NCBI GenBank assembly: GCA_022791685.1
Contig: JAAVZO010000004.1
Span: forward strand, 1-44,616
Direction: 5' to 3'
Length of the DNA: 44,616 bases
From: Clostridiales bacterium
GTDB taxonomy: Bacteria > Bacillota > Clostridia > Oscillospirales > CAG-272
Notes under the pieces: model-generated
What the model was told of the DNA's origin: nothing
The model's input: only the letters and a program-made list of their open reading frames with translations
Databases searched by the model: none
Shown: piece by piece, positions 15,080 to 22,611 of the stretch
Layout of the letters: each line of letters opens with the position of its first letter
How positions within the stretch are numbered: the stretch's first letter is position 1
Position numbers and translations under genes: made by a program

Positions 15080-15164
15080 GCAATTGCATTTTACAGTACC
15101 ATTATATCACGCATTTGCGAGTTTGTCAATAGTTTTTCGCATAATTAATTATGCTTTTGCGTAA
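15080..15164. promoter_or_regulatory. Operator cluster of lysogeny switch 1
   Basis: Related inverted motifs built on CGCA/TGCG: GCAATTGC (15080-15087), CGCATTTGCG (15110-15119), the perfect 16-bp palindrome GCATAATTAATTATGC (15139-15154) and TTTTGCGTAA (15155-15164). One lies inside the leftward promoter spacer. They are the likely binding sites of the repressor and Cro-like protein. Confidence 0.6.
15101..15129 (-). promoter_or_regulatory. Early leftward promoter
   Basis: TTGACA - 17 bp - TATAAT on the minus strand, a perfect consensus; the spacer contains operator CGCAAATGCG. Drives the early operon starting with the Cro-like gene. Confidence 0.75.
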
Positions 15165-15171
15165 TTTATTA

Positions 15172-15200
15172 TTGACATCTCTATCTTTTTATGGTATAAT
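15172..15200 (+). promoter_or_regulatory. Repressor promoter, switch 1
   Basis: TTGACA - 17 bp - TATAAT, perfect consensus, about 30 bp upstream of the repressor start codon. Confidence 0.75.
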
Positions 15201-15231
15201 TTTATTCGTAAAGATAAGAGGTGTTATTATT

Positions 15232-15681
15232 ATGGGTATGGGAGCAAAGCTAAAATCTATCATTGATGAGCAGGGCATAAAGGTTTCTGATATTGCTGAA
15301 AATATTGGGGTTAATCCCACAACGTTGTACAGCTTTCTAAATAGAGATAGTGATGGTATAAAATTAAGCGTATTTTTCAAAATGTGCGATTACCTTAAAA
15401 TCTCTCCTGAATCGCTCAAGCAAACAGAAGAAATAAAAAATACGTCCTATATACCAACCGATTATCTACTTGGACCTGAAGAAGCAAAAAAACAGGCTTC
15501 AAACAATGTTGCACAATCTAATGACAAGCTTAAGGCGTTATTTACAAAAATTATGTCGGACGATCCCAACAGTTTTCGTCGACGGTTAGTTATTGCTATA
15601 CTAAAGCTCGATGATAACGAAATCGATAAGATAGAACAATTTATGCGTAATTTAATTAACAGAGATAATATAGATGAATAA
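15232..15681 (+). CDS. CI-like phage repressor (switch 1)
   Basis: 149 aa from ATG 15232 (RBS AGAGGTG). N-terminal Xre helix-turn-helix (MGAKLKSIIDEQGIKVSDIA, then GVNPTTLYSFLN at about 25-36). The C-terminal part is helical (DPNSFRRRLVIAILKLDDNEIDKIEQF) and suited to dimerisation. There is no S24/LexA-type Ser-Lys self-cleavage domain, so it is not directly RecA-inducible. Maintains lysogeny by blocking the leftward early promoter (inference from layout). Confidence 0.75.
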   Translation: MGMGAKLKSIIDEQGIKVSDIAENIGVNPTTLYSFLNRDSDGIKLSVFFKMCDYLKISPESLKQTEEIKNTSYIPTDYLLGPEEAKKQASNNVAQSNDKLKALFTKIMSDDPNSFRRRLVIAILKLDDNEIDKIEQFMRNLINRDNIDE

Positions 15682-15693
15682 TGAGGTGACACC

Positions 15694-15867
15694 ATGGATT
15701 CTAACATAAATAATCAAGCTGAAAGTGAAACTCGCTTCACACTTCGCATAGATTCCGAAATATTTGAACGTATCAAATATCATGCTAAGAAGAATAAACG
15801 CTCGTCAGCAAAGCAAATTGAATTTATTCTTGATGAATGGCTTCGGAACAATGACGATAAAAAATGA
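15694..15867 (+). CDS. Arc-like ribbon-helix-helix protein
   Basis: 57 aa, ATG 15694 with RBS GAGGTG, 12 bp after the repressor gene. The RHH signature is clear: TRFTLRIDSEIFERIKYHAKKNKRSSAKQIEFILDEWL (strand followed by two helices), as in Arc/Mnt. It probably forms a dimer that binds DNA through the strand. Its 3' end overlaps the oppositely oriented RHH gene by 44 bp. Confidence 0.7.
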   Translation: MDSNINNQAESETRFTLRIDSEIFERIKYHAKKNKRSSAKQIEFILDEWLRNNDDKK

Positions 15868-15973
15868 ACATAATCAAGTCTGTCATTGTATATCCTCGAC
15901 GTTCCGCTTCCCTATGCAGCTGTTCTTTCAGCTCAGTAGGGAGGCGGATTGTCGTTTGTTCCTTTGAGTCCAT
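15824..15973 (-). CDS. Arc-like ribbon-helix-helix protein, convergent
   Basis: 49 aa, ATG 15973 with a strong RBS (GGAGGTG). RHH pattern TTIRLPTELKEQLHREAERRGYTMTDLIMFIF. It is convergent with and overlaps the RHH gene at 15694-15867. Probably a small DNA-binding repressor; could be the antitoxin-like half of a lost pair, though no toxin gene is adjacent. Confidence 0.6.
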   Translation of the reverse strand: MDSKEQTTIRLPTELKEQLHREAERRGYTMTDLIMFIFYRHCSEAIHQE

Positions 15974-15990
15974 ACTTCCTTCACCTCCCT

Positions 15991-16200
15991 TCAATCTTCA
16001 TAGAACCGCTGCCAGTCAAACCCGAGGGCTGCGGCTATTTTTTTCGCTGTCCAAACAGGAACTTTTCGTTCTCCAGATTCTATCAATCCGTAATACTGGC
16101 GTGAAATGCCGCATATAGTTGCAATTTGTTCTTGTGAAATATTTAATTTTTCTCGTATTTCTTTTAGAAACAATTGAAGAATCGTCTCCTTTCGCTGCAT
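15991..16200 (-). CDS. Xre-family HTH protein (Cro-like, switch 2)
   Basis: 69 aa, HTH at residues 22-45 (SQEQIATICGISRQYYGLIESGERKVP). Divergent from the repressor at 16344 and preceded by its own consensus promoter. Predicted Cro-like partner of the second switch. RBS weak (AAGCAA), and one TTTGTTGCT operator-like repeat abuts the start codon. Confidence 0.75.
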   Translation of the reverse strand: MQRKETILQLFLKEIREKLNISQEQIATICGISRQYYGLIESGERKVPVWTAKKIAAALGFDWQRFYED

Positions 16201-16291
16201 TTTGTTGCTTACAATAATATTATAGCACCGATTTGTTGCTTTGTCAATAGGTTTTACAAAATGTCTATTGATTTTTCTTCATTTTGTTGCT
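16201..16291. promoter_or_regulatory. Operator-like direct repeats of switch 2
   Basis: TTTGTTGCT occurs three times (16201-16209, 16232-16240, 16283-16291) across the divergent promoter region; likely regulator sites, different in sequence from those of switch 1. Confidence 0.55.
16219..16247 (-). promoter_or_regulatory. Leftward promoter, switch 2
   Basis: TTGACA - 17 bp - TATAAT on the minus strand, perfect consensus; the spacer contains one operator-like repeat. Confidence 0.7.
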
Positions 16292-16295
16292 ATAC

Positions 16296-16324
16296 TTGAC
16301 TTGCTTCAAAATGTAGCGTATAAT
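16296..16324 (+). promoter_or_regulatory. Repressor promoter, switch 2
   Basis: TTGACT - 17 bp - TATAAT, 19 bp upstream of the repressor start. Confidence 0.7.
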
Positions 16325-16343
16325 ATATACAGAGGTGTAATGG

Positions 16344-16661
16344 ATGGAAAGACTTATTGAATTACGAAAAAAACACAAATTAACACAATCTGATATGTCA
16401 GCCATTCTCGGCATATCCCGTCAAGCGTATTCCAATTATGAATTAGGGAATAGAGAAGCTGATTACAGCACATTATCAAAGCTTGCCGATTACTTCGGTG
16501 TCTCGGTCGACTACTTGCTTGGACGAGATACACCGGAATCTTCTTCCGATGACAACGTAAAAGTTGCGCTTTTCGGCGGAGACGGAGAAGTCACCGACGA
16601 AATGTGGGAGGAAGTCAAAAATTTTACGGAATATATAAAGGAGAAGTACAAGAAAAAATGA
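16344..16661 (+). CDS. Xre-family repressor (switch 2)
   Basis: 105 aa. N-terminal HTH MERLIELRKKHKLTQSDMSA and ILGISRQAYSNYELGNREAD (residues 20-40), then FGVSVDYLLGRD, the standard end of the Xre domain, and a short acidic tail. Partner of the ImmA/IrrE peptidase encoded next, with which it shares ATGA. In ICEBs1-like systems such a repressor is removed by ImmA upon induction; that mechanism is inferred here. Confidence 0.8.
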   Translation: MERLIELRKKHKLTQSDMSAILGISRQAYSNYELGNREADYSTLSKLADYFGVSVDYLLGRDTPESSSDDNVKVALFGGDGEVTDEMWEEVKNFTEYIKEKYKKK

Positions 16662-17068
16662 TATCCGATAATTTGTACCTTGAAGCCGAAAAGGCTGGAA
16701 TCATAATTGACTGCGAAGTGCAACTCCCCACAACAAAATCTGTATCTGCGAAATTTGATGACTCTACCATGTTTATCGGTATAGATGATGCTGCTATGCG
16801 AACTCGCGCTGATGAACGTGTTCATCTCGCACATGAACTCGGTCACTGCATGACAGGCGCATTTTACAATATGTACGCTCCTATCGACAATCGCGGCTGG
16901 TGCGAACGTATTGCCAACAATTATGCAATAAAAAAGCTCATCGATGAGGATGAGCTTAGAGGTGTAATCGATTCTTACGGCGGCGAAATCGGTATTTGGG
17001 AACTCGCTGAATATTTTGACGTGACTGAGGATTTCATGCAGCAAGCTGTAGAATATTATTTTTTATAA
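16658..17068 (+). CDS. ImmA/IrrE-family metallopeptidase
   Basis: 136 aa, start ATG 16658 overlapping the repressor stop by 4 bp. The zinc-protease motif HELGH (in HLAHELGHCMTG) is intact, followed by RIANNYAIKKLI, the usual third-ligand helix region. In ICEBs1 and phages, ImmA cleaves the cognate repressor to start induction. The overlap with the repressor supports the same role. Confidence 0.85.
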   Translation: MISDNLYLEAEKAGIIIDCEVQLPTTKSVSAKFDDSTMFIGIDDAAMRTRADERVHLAHELGHCMTGAFYNMYAPIDNRGWCERIANNYAIKKLIDEDELRGVIDSYGGEIGIWELAEYFDVTEDFMQQAVEYYFL

Positions 17069-17235
17069 ATATTATCAAAAAACTAAAATTTAAGTATATG
17101 GAGCATGATAATGACAATTTACTTAGCTACTTTTTCAAATCTACGGAGTAACGATTTTATCAATTCCTGTAATATGGATAGTTGAGCTTATCGAAGCTAT
17201 TTGTGGTTTATCAATGGTTAAGGAGAGTATACTTT

Positions 17236-17841
17236 ATGACTATGACAATCGTCACTCAAATAATTCTCACAATATTAATTGTCTTTTTTCTTGGCGTTCT
17301 AATAATGTTTTATTTAATACAGTCAAATGAGGAATCGAGCAAGAAAAAAATATCAAATATAACAACATTTTTTAATATCTGTGTAAAAGCTACTTATGAT
17401 ATAATGATTGATAAATTGCCAACTGAAGAAAGTGATCAATTAGTCGATGATCAACCTATAAGTGAATATTATTTTAGAATAATTGCATATGTTATATATA
17501 TTTTACCTACTATAAAAAGAAAAAGCGATATTGATTATGCAATTAAAGAATTGGCTTCAACTCCATTCTTTGCAAGCTATGAAACAGATTTAAAAAGCAA
17601 TATCAAACATATGTATGAAGATATAGACCTTATCGCCTCTAAGCTGTCATATTTGATTGAAAAATCCAGTAAAGAGTATTATATTCTTCCTTACGATATT
17701 AAACAAAAAGTCAATGCTCAATTGGCATCATCTTTATATCGTAAAGCAGCAGATTTACCTGATATAGATAGCAAGCATGATGAAATTTGGATGGCTTTTC
17801 TATCAACAGATGTTGCCATGTCTAAATATATGAAAAAATAA
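17236..17841 (+). CDS. Membrane-anchored protein of unknown function (cargo pair, gene 1)
   Basis: 201 aa from ATG 17236 (RBS AAGGAGA). One N-terminal transmembrane helix (residues 5-27, VTQIILTILIVFFLGVLIMF), then a lysine/serine/aspartate-rich helical cytoplasmic part. Clearly AT-richer than the structural genes, so separately acquired. Followed 23 bp later by a second membrane gene. Located where temperate phages carry superinfection-exclusion or defence genes, but no domain is recognised. Confidence 0.65.
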   Translation: MTMTIVTQIILTILIVFFLGVLIMFYLIQSNEESSKKKISNITTFFNICVKATYDIMIDKLPTEESDQLVDDQPISEYYFRIIAYVIYILPTIKRKSDIDYAIKELASTPFFASYETDLKSNIKHMYEDIDLIASKLSYLIEKSSKEYYILPYDIKQKVNAQLASSLYRKAADLPDIDSKHDEIWMAFLSTDVAMSKYMKK

Positions 17842-17864
17842 TTATTTAAAGGAAAGTGATAAAA

Positions 17865-18179
17865 ATGGAATTGAATTTACCAACTTTTATTTCTGCAGCT
17901 GACATAGAGTCAATAAAGTCGAACCTTCAATCACTAAACTTTTGTTACAATGATTTGTCAAACGTACAAGATATAGTGTCACAAAGGCTTGAATTTCTTT
18001 ATACATGTTTGATTATATTGTCTATTGCTTTGGCTGTGGTTTCTATATTGCTTATTGTGCTATTCATATACATTGTTATTGAACATAAATCTCTAAAACG
18101 AATATCACAATTAAATTATACAAGTATAAATAAAGATACAGACAATATCTCAGATTTTATCGCAAAAATAAATAGATGA
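17865..18179 (+). CDS. Small membrane protein of unknown function (cargo pair, gene 2)
   Basis: 104 aa from ATG 17865 (RBS AAAGGAAAG). Amphipathic helical N-terminus (residues 1-42), a long transmembrane segment (46-76, TCLIILSIALAVVSILLIVLF) and a polar C-terminus. Same strand and AT-rich base use as the preceding gene: a likely two-gene unit. Function unknown. Confidence 0.6.
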   Translation: MELNLPTFISAADIESIKSNLQSLNFCYNDLSNVQDIVSQRLEFLYTCLIILSIALAVVSILLIVLFIYIVIEHKSLKRISQLNYTSINKDTDNISDFIAKINR

Positions 18180-18256
18180 TTCTAATAGACAAATCCGTGT
18201 CACACTCTGTAAAAATACCGAGCGTGGATTGAAATAAAAAACTTTTTGAAAACCTA

Positions 18257-18285
18257 TTGACAAAATCGAGAGATTAGTGTACAAT
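18257..18285 (+). promoter_or_regulatory. Strong promoter of sRNA candidate
   Basis: TTGACA - 17 bp - TACAAT, nearly perfect consensus, with no open reading frame before the hairpin terminator that follows. Confidence 0.7.
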
Positions 18286-18291
18286 TATAAC

Positions 18292-18366
18292 GTTAATATG
18301 TTAGCCAACTCTCGAAACTAAGCCCCCCACTATAAGGGGAGCGCCGAACTCGAGAGTTTTTATTTT
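18292..18366 (+). ncRNA. Candidate small structured RNA
   Basis: Starting about 7 nt after the promoter. A long-range stem AACTCTCGA (18307-18315) with TCGAGAGTT (18350-18358) closes an internal loop holding a C-run/GGGG hairpin (18323-18339), and the closing stem runs into TTTTTATTTT, an intrinsic terminator. So a ~65-75 nt RNA with its own promoter and terminator and no ORF. The shape recalls the skipping-rope class of candidate sRNAs, but I cannot verify membership. Confidence 0.5.
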
Positions 18367-18380
18367 AAGAAAGGTATAAT

Positions 18381-18493
18381 ATGAAACGTACTGCAATACT
18401 AATTGACTGAGGCATTTATCGCCAAACGCTTATAGAATTTTTGGAGAAAAAAATCCTAAAGAACGAGTGGATGAATTAGAATACTATTGTAGT
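18381..18493 (+). pseudogene. NYN (LabA/DUF88-like) gene remnant
   Basis: After an RBS (AAAGG) the frame reads MKRTAILID, a TGA stop, then GIYRQTLIEFLEKK; shifting one base restores NPKERVDELEYYC. Together these match the N-terminus of NYN-domain proteins (MKRTAILIDGGFYR... PKERADEL). A premature stop, a frameshift and loss of the rest show it is dead. Only the first ~40 codons remain. Confidence 0.6.
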
Positions 18494-18511
18494 TGACAAC
18501 AAAAAAATATA

Positions 18512-18540
18512 TTGATTTTTTGTTAAAAACGTGGTATAAT
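18512..18540 (+). promoter_or_regulatory. Promoter of restriction-modification operon
   Basis: TTGATT - 17 bp - TATAAT, 48 bp before the first methylase start. A stray TTGACA lies 19 bp upstream of this -35. Confidence 0.65.
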
Positions 18541-18588
18541 GTATCATAGATAGGTATGTTAGTTAATTTTGATGAACGGAGGTGTACT

Positions 18589-19623
18589 GTGGTAAGCTCA
18601 TCTCACATAACTACATATAAAACGACCGCAATAAACAACCGCCGCTATCTCGGCAACAAATACAAACTGCTCCCGTTCATCACAAAAGTAATCGCGGAGA
18701 ATTGCGCTGATATAAAGGTGTTCGCAGACATCTTTTCGGGGACGGGGGCGGTCACATCTGCGTTTCTCGACAGACGCGTGATAACCAATGATATTCTTTA
18801 CAGCAACTATATCTGTAATTTAGCGTGGTTTTCCTCGGAGCGATTTTCCAAGCAGAAAATTATTGACTATGTTACGAGGTACAATAGTCTCTATATAAAC
18901 GAGGATAACTATATGACGGAGAACTTCGCCGATACATACTTCAGCGAAGAAGATTGCAGTCGTATCGGTTACATTCGTCAGAATATTGAGGACGAGTACT
19001 GCGCAGGTGTATTAAACGAACGCGAACGTGCTATTTTGCTTACTTCTCTTTTGTATGCTATGGACAAAATCGCTAACACTTGCGGGCACTACGACGCATA
19101 CCGTAAAGGCGTGGAGTTTGACAAGCATTTGGAGCTTTCCGTTCCCGCTCCTAAACATAACAGAAAGAAAAATCTATGCTTCAACGAGGACGCGAACGAG
19201 CTTGTGCGGCATATCAAAGCGGACTTGGTATATATCGACCCGCCGTACAATTCGCGACAATACTGTGACGCGTATCACTTGATTGAAAATGTGGCACGTT
19301 GGGAAAAACCCGCGGTAAGCGGTGTTGCCCGAAAGCCTGACAGAACAGCTTTGAAAAGTGACTACTGCACTCAAAAGGCAGAGGCGGCTTTTGAGGATTT
19401 GATAAGCCACATCACCGCACGGTACATACTTCTTTCATATAACAATATGGCGGACAAGGGTAATGAGCGCTCAAACGCGAAAATCTCTGATGATGTTATA
19501 ATGTCGGTTCTGTCTGAAAAAGGAAAGGTTGAGGTTTTTTCGGAAAGCTATAAAGCGTTCACCACGGGCAAGTCCAACATTGATGACAACGAGGAAAGGC
19601 TATTTCTATGCAAATGCGATTAG
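18589..19623 (+). CDS. D12-class adenine DNA methyltransferase 1
   Basis: 344 aa from GTG 18589, chosen for its RBS (GGAGG, 6-7 nt); an ATG at 18556 has none. Motif X-like RRYLGNKYKLLPFI at the N-terminus, motif I FADIFSGTG, and catalytic motif IV DPPYNSRQY near residue 215 define an N6-adenine methylase of the MethyltransfD12 family. Paired with a second, different D12 enzyme: asymmetric type IIS sites need one enzyme per strand. Overlaps the next gene by 16 bp. Confidence 0.85.
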   Translation: MVSSSHITTYKTTAINNRRYLGNKYKLLPFITKVIAENCADIKVFADIFSGTGAVTSAFLDRRVITNDILYSNYICNLAWFSSERFSKQKIIDYVTRYNSLYINEDNYMTENFADTYFSEEDCSRIGYIRQNIEDEYCAGVLNERERAILLTSLLYAMDKIANTCGHYDAYRKGVEFDKHLELSVPAPKHNRKKNLCFNEDANELVRHIKADLVYIDPPYNSRQYCDAYHLIENVARWEKPAVSGVARKPDRTALKSDYCTQKAEAAFEDLISHITARYILLSYNNMADKGNERSNAKISDDVIMSVLSEKGKVEVFSESYKAFTTGKSNIDDNEERLFLCKCD

Positions 19624-20543
19624 ACAGTGAGATAATACCATCTCCGCTCAACTATATCGGCGGCAAGTTCAAGTTGTTGCCGCAAATTCTGCCGCTGTTT
19701 CCTAAATTCAGCGGCGCATTTGTAGATTTGTTCTGCGGCGGTTGCAATGTCGGGATTAACATAACCGCGAGCAAAGTAATTCTTAACGACACAAATGAAA
19801 ATCTGCTGTATCTGTACAACACGTTCAGAAATATGGAAAAGGACGTTATGCTTGAAATGATTGAGGGCATAATCGATAAATATGGCTTGTCGCGTTCAGA
19901 TATTCACGGGTATGAGTATTACGGTTGTGAAAGTTCCAAAGGATTGGGAAAGTACAATAAAGAGCCATATCTGAAGCTGCGAGAGGACTTTAACGAACAT
20001 ACAAATTTAAGCTACTACTATTATGCCATGCTTTATGTCCTAATAGTTTATTCGTTCAACAATCAAATAAGGTTCAACAGCAGCGGCAAATTTAATCTTC
20101 CCGTCGGAAAGCGCGATTACAACACTAAAATGCAGGAGAAGCTCTCGGACTTTATAGACCGCCTTCAAGAGAGGAATTTTGTCATTACAAGTACGGATTT
20201 TGAGAAATTCAACCTTGATGAATATGGCACAAACGATTTTATTTATGCCGACCCACCGTACTTGATAACCTGCGCCACATATAACGAACAGGGCGGTTGG
20301 AACGAGGACAAGGAACGCGCTCTTCACGCTTTTCTTGACAAAGCAGACAAACAAAACATACGTTTTGCGCTGTCGAATGTATTACGCAGCAAGGGCAAGG
20401 AAAACCAACTGCTGATTGATTGGGCGGAGAAAAACGACAAATATCGCGTTATTCCGCTCGATTACAGCTATTCCAACTCTAACTATCAGACAAAAGATAA
20501 GACTTCTGTTAGCGAGGAAGTTTTGATTGTGAATTATGAATAG
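19608..20543 (+). CDS. D12-class adenine DNA methyltransferase 2
   Basis: 311 aa, ATG 19608. Motifs: SPLNYIGGKFKLLPQI (X), FVDLFCGGCNVG (I), and ADPPYL (IV) around residue 215. Closer to the Dam type than its neighbour. Methylates the other strand of the recognition site and so protects host and prophage DNA from the endonuclease encoded next, whose frame it overlaps. Confidence 0.87.
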   Translation: MQMRLDSEIIPSPLNYIGGKFKLLPQILPLFPKFSGAFVDLFCGGCNVGINITASKVILNDTNENLLYLYNTFRNMEKDVMLEMIEGIIDKYGLSRSDIHGYEYYGCESSKGLGKYNKEPYLKLREDFNEHTNLSYYYYAMLYVLIVYSFNNQIRFNSSGKFNLPVGKRDYNTKMQEKLSDFIDRLQERNFVITSTDFEKFNLDEYGTNDFIYADPPYLITCATYNEQGGWNEDKERALHAFLDKADKQNIRFALSNVLRSKGKENQLLIDWAEKNDKYRVIPLDYSYSNSNYQTKDKTSVSEEVLIVNYE

Positions 20544-20553
20544 GAGAAATGAT

Positions 20554-22524
20554 ATGCCGTTGACATACAAGAGTTTTTGTTGGAGTATAGGAACAACGAG
20601 TTTTAGGACTAAAGATTTCAATAGAACTATTGAAGTACAGTTAAGCTTGTTAAACGAATTTTGGGGAATTGAAGAAAATCAAGCGGTTGATTGGGTTCAT
20701 AACAATGATATTCAGACAAAATACTACAATTTTATGCAAGCAAAGGAATTTGTAGAGGGTGACGCAGGCAACAAGCCTAAAGACGCTCGCGAAAAGACCT
20801 CAGGATTGGTTGACATAGGGTTGATTGACGATAACCGCCGCTTGACAAGTGCGGGAAAAGCTTTATTGTCGTTAAGCGAAGCGGGTGATTTCCATTCGGA
20901 TAACCATTTTGAGATACCTAAAGACAGCTTCATTTACCTAAAACAGCTTCTTAAGATGTCGTGCAAAGTTGACACAGAAACGGTTAGACCCTTTATTGTT
21001 ATGCTTTATGTTCTTTCAAAAGTCGGGAAAATGTCGCTTGATGAGTTTACCTACCTTTTGCCGCTTTGTATCAACCGCGAAACAACAGATGAGATTATTT
21101 TGCGTATTGAGGATGTTAAAAGCGGGTCAACAACAGTTGATGAGATTATTATTTCAAGACTGCTTTCAATGGATAACTACAAAGAAGCCATTAATTTGTT
21201 TTTATCGGCAGAAAGTGTTGACGAGTGTTTAATATGTCAAATAGGTATGAACCGCAAGAGCCGTAGTTACGACAAGCTGTATTTCGCGCTATATCAAGCG
21301 TTGCATAAGGCGTATATTCAGAATGACAAGTCGGCTTTTGTTGAAGCTTATGACGTGGCGAGAGCAATCAATATCGGCGGTAAATGGATAAAGTACCTGT
21401 TTGGCACTGCAACAAGAGTATCTCTTGTAAGAAATGCCGAACCTCACATAAAACCAACGGCTTTTGACAATGTGACTAACGAGGCAGATTTTCGAACTGC
21501 ATTTTTCAAGATAATGCACCTGTTAAAAGCAAAGGCAACGCTGCACGATTACCTTGACCTAAACCGCCGTTACATAAAAACAACGGATATTGTGTTGTTT
21601 GAGGACGATACCGTTAGGCTTGATGTTGTACCGAAGCATTTCTTTAAGTCTGTTATGGATGTGCTGTACGAACAGGCTTATATATCATCAGATTTGCTTT
21701 ATGACGATTGTAAGCTCAAAGAAATCTCCAACTGCCTTATTATAAATGACGAAGTTGTAATTAAGTGTATAAATGCAGAATTAGGAATTACAGCTACTAC
21801 TATTGATAATGCCCGTGAAGCATTGGAATTTATGCGTTATAAACGCTTTAGGTGGCTTATTGACAACAAATTCTCAGATGAAAAACTGCTCCTGTTGCTT
21901 TCTTATTTTGATAAACGTGAGGACGCAGAAATCAGAAGAATGGTTACGTATAACGCAGATGTTCCAACCATTTTCGAGTATGTTCTGGGAATATTATGGT
22001 ACAAGGTAAGTGAATATCAAGGTAAAATCCTCGATTATATGAAGTTATCGCTTGACGCGGATTTGCTTCCAAAAACTCACGCGTCGGGCGGCGATGCTGA
22101 TATTGTTTACGAATATCCCGAAACAGAAAGCTATCCCGAACACACGCTTCTGCTTGAGGCTACACTTGCGGACAGCTCTAATCAGCGACGTATGGAAATG
22201 GAACCTGTGTCACGCCACTTGGGTCAACACTTGCTCCGTACAGGCAACAGAAATTCTTATTGCGTATTTGCCACAGGGCGGCTTAACATCAATGTCATTG
22301 CCGATTTCAGAAGTCGAAAGAATATCCCGTATTACGACACACAGGACTATTCAAAAAGCGTTTCAGGAATGAAGATAATTCCACTCCAAAATTCCGAACT
22401 GAAAGCCATTCTAACACACGGTAAGCACTATAAGGATTTATATTCGCTGTTTGAAGCAGCGTTTGTATCAGAACTACCGCCACACGAGTGGTATAACCAA
22501 TGTTTAGCAAATCAAGTTAAGTAA
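20554..22524 (+). CDS. AlwI-family type IIS restriction endonuclease
   Basis: 656 aa; start at ATG 20554 because AGGAG lies 7 nt upstream. The N-terminus (FCWSIGTTSFRTKDFNRTIE) is typical of the AlwI family. The nuclease core near residues 512-560 reads GGDADIVYEY, then HTLLLEATL, then QRRMEMEPVSRHL, a PD-(D/E)xK-type arrangement shared with AlwI/PleI/MlyI/BstNBI. Known members cut GGATC or GAGTC at a short distance; which site applies here cannot be read. Cleaves incoming unmethylated DNA such as competing phages. Confidence 0.85.
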   Translation: MPLTYKSFCWSIGTTSFRTKDFNRTIEVQLSLLNEFWGIEENQAVDWVHNNDIQTKYYNFMQAKEFVEGDAGNKPKDAREKTSGLVDIGLIDDNRRLTSAGKALLSLSEAGDFHSDNHFEIPKDSFIYLKQLLKMSCKVDTETVRPFIVMLYVLSKVGKMSLDEFTYLLPLCINRETTDEIILRIEDVKSGSTTVDEIIISRLLSMDNYKEAINLFLSAESVDECLICQIGMNRKSRSYDKLYFALYQALHKAYIQNDKSAFVEAYDVARAINIGGKWIKYLFGTATRVSLVRNAEPHIKPTAFDNVTNEADFRTAFFKIMHLLKAKATLHDYLDLNRRYIKTTDIVLFEDDTVRLDVVPKHFFKSVMDVLYEQAYISSDLLYDDCKLKEISNCLIINDEVVIKCINAELGITATTIDNAREALEFMRYKRFRWLIDNKFSDEKLLLLLSYFDKREDAEIRRMVTYNADVPTIFEYVLGILWYKVSEYQGKILDYMKLSLDADLLPKTHASGGDADIVYEYPETESYPEHTLLLEATLADSSNQRRMEMEPVSRHLGQHLLRTGNRNSYCVFATGRLNINVIADFRSRKNIPYYDTQDYSKSVSGMKIIPLQNSELKAILTHGKHYKDLYSLFEAAFVSELPPHEWYNQCLANQVK

Positions 22525-22576
22525 GTTAGCTAAAATTACGTTTAGATTAGAAGCGACAATAGGAGGTATTAACTGT

Positions 22577-22600
22577 ATGCTGTACCATCTAAGGACATGA
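22577..22600 (+). CDS. Seven-residue minicistron before the integrase
   Basis: Strong RBS (AGGAGGT) followed by ATG and MLYHLRT, then TGA 11 nt before the integrase ATG, which itself lacks a close SD. May feed ribosomes to the integrase start, or be a relic of a displaced start codon. Confidence 0.3.
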   Translation: MLYHLRT

Positions 22601-22611
22601 ATTGAAACCAA

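Larger units (their letters stand above)
18180..18588. other. Intergenic cargo segment with CRISPR-like tail, sRNA candidate and gene remnant
   Basis: About 400 bp without an intact gene. In order: a stretch whose 3' end (GAGCGTGGATTGAAAT, 18220-18235) looks like the end of a type I-C CRISPR repeat; a consensus promoter (18257-18285); a hairpin RNA ending in a terminator; an NYN-domain gene remnant; and the promoter of the restriction-modification operon. Confidence 0.6.

Noticed and set aside
15151..15231. N-terminal extension of the switch-1 repressor
   Set aside because: Covers the promoter itself; the RBS points to ATG 15232.
18180..18250. CRISPR array
   Set aside because: Only one repeat-like unit; no spacers or cas genes in the window.
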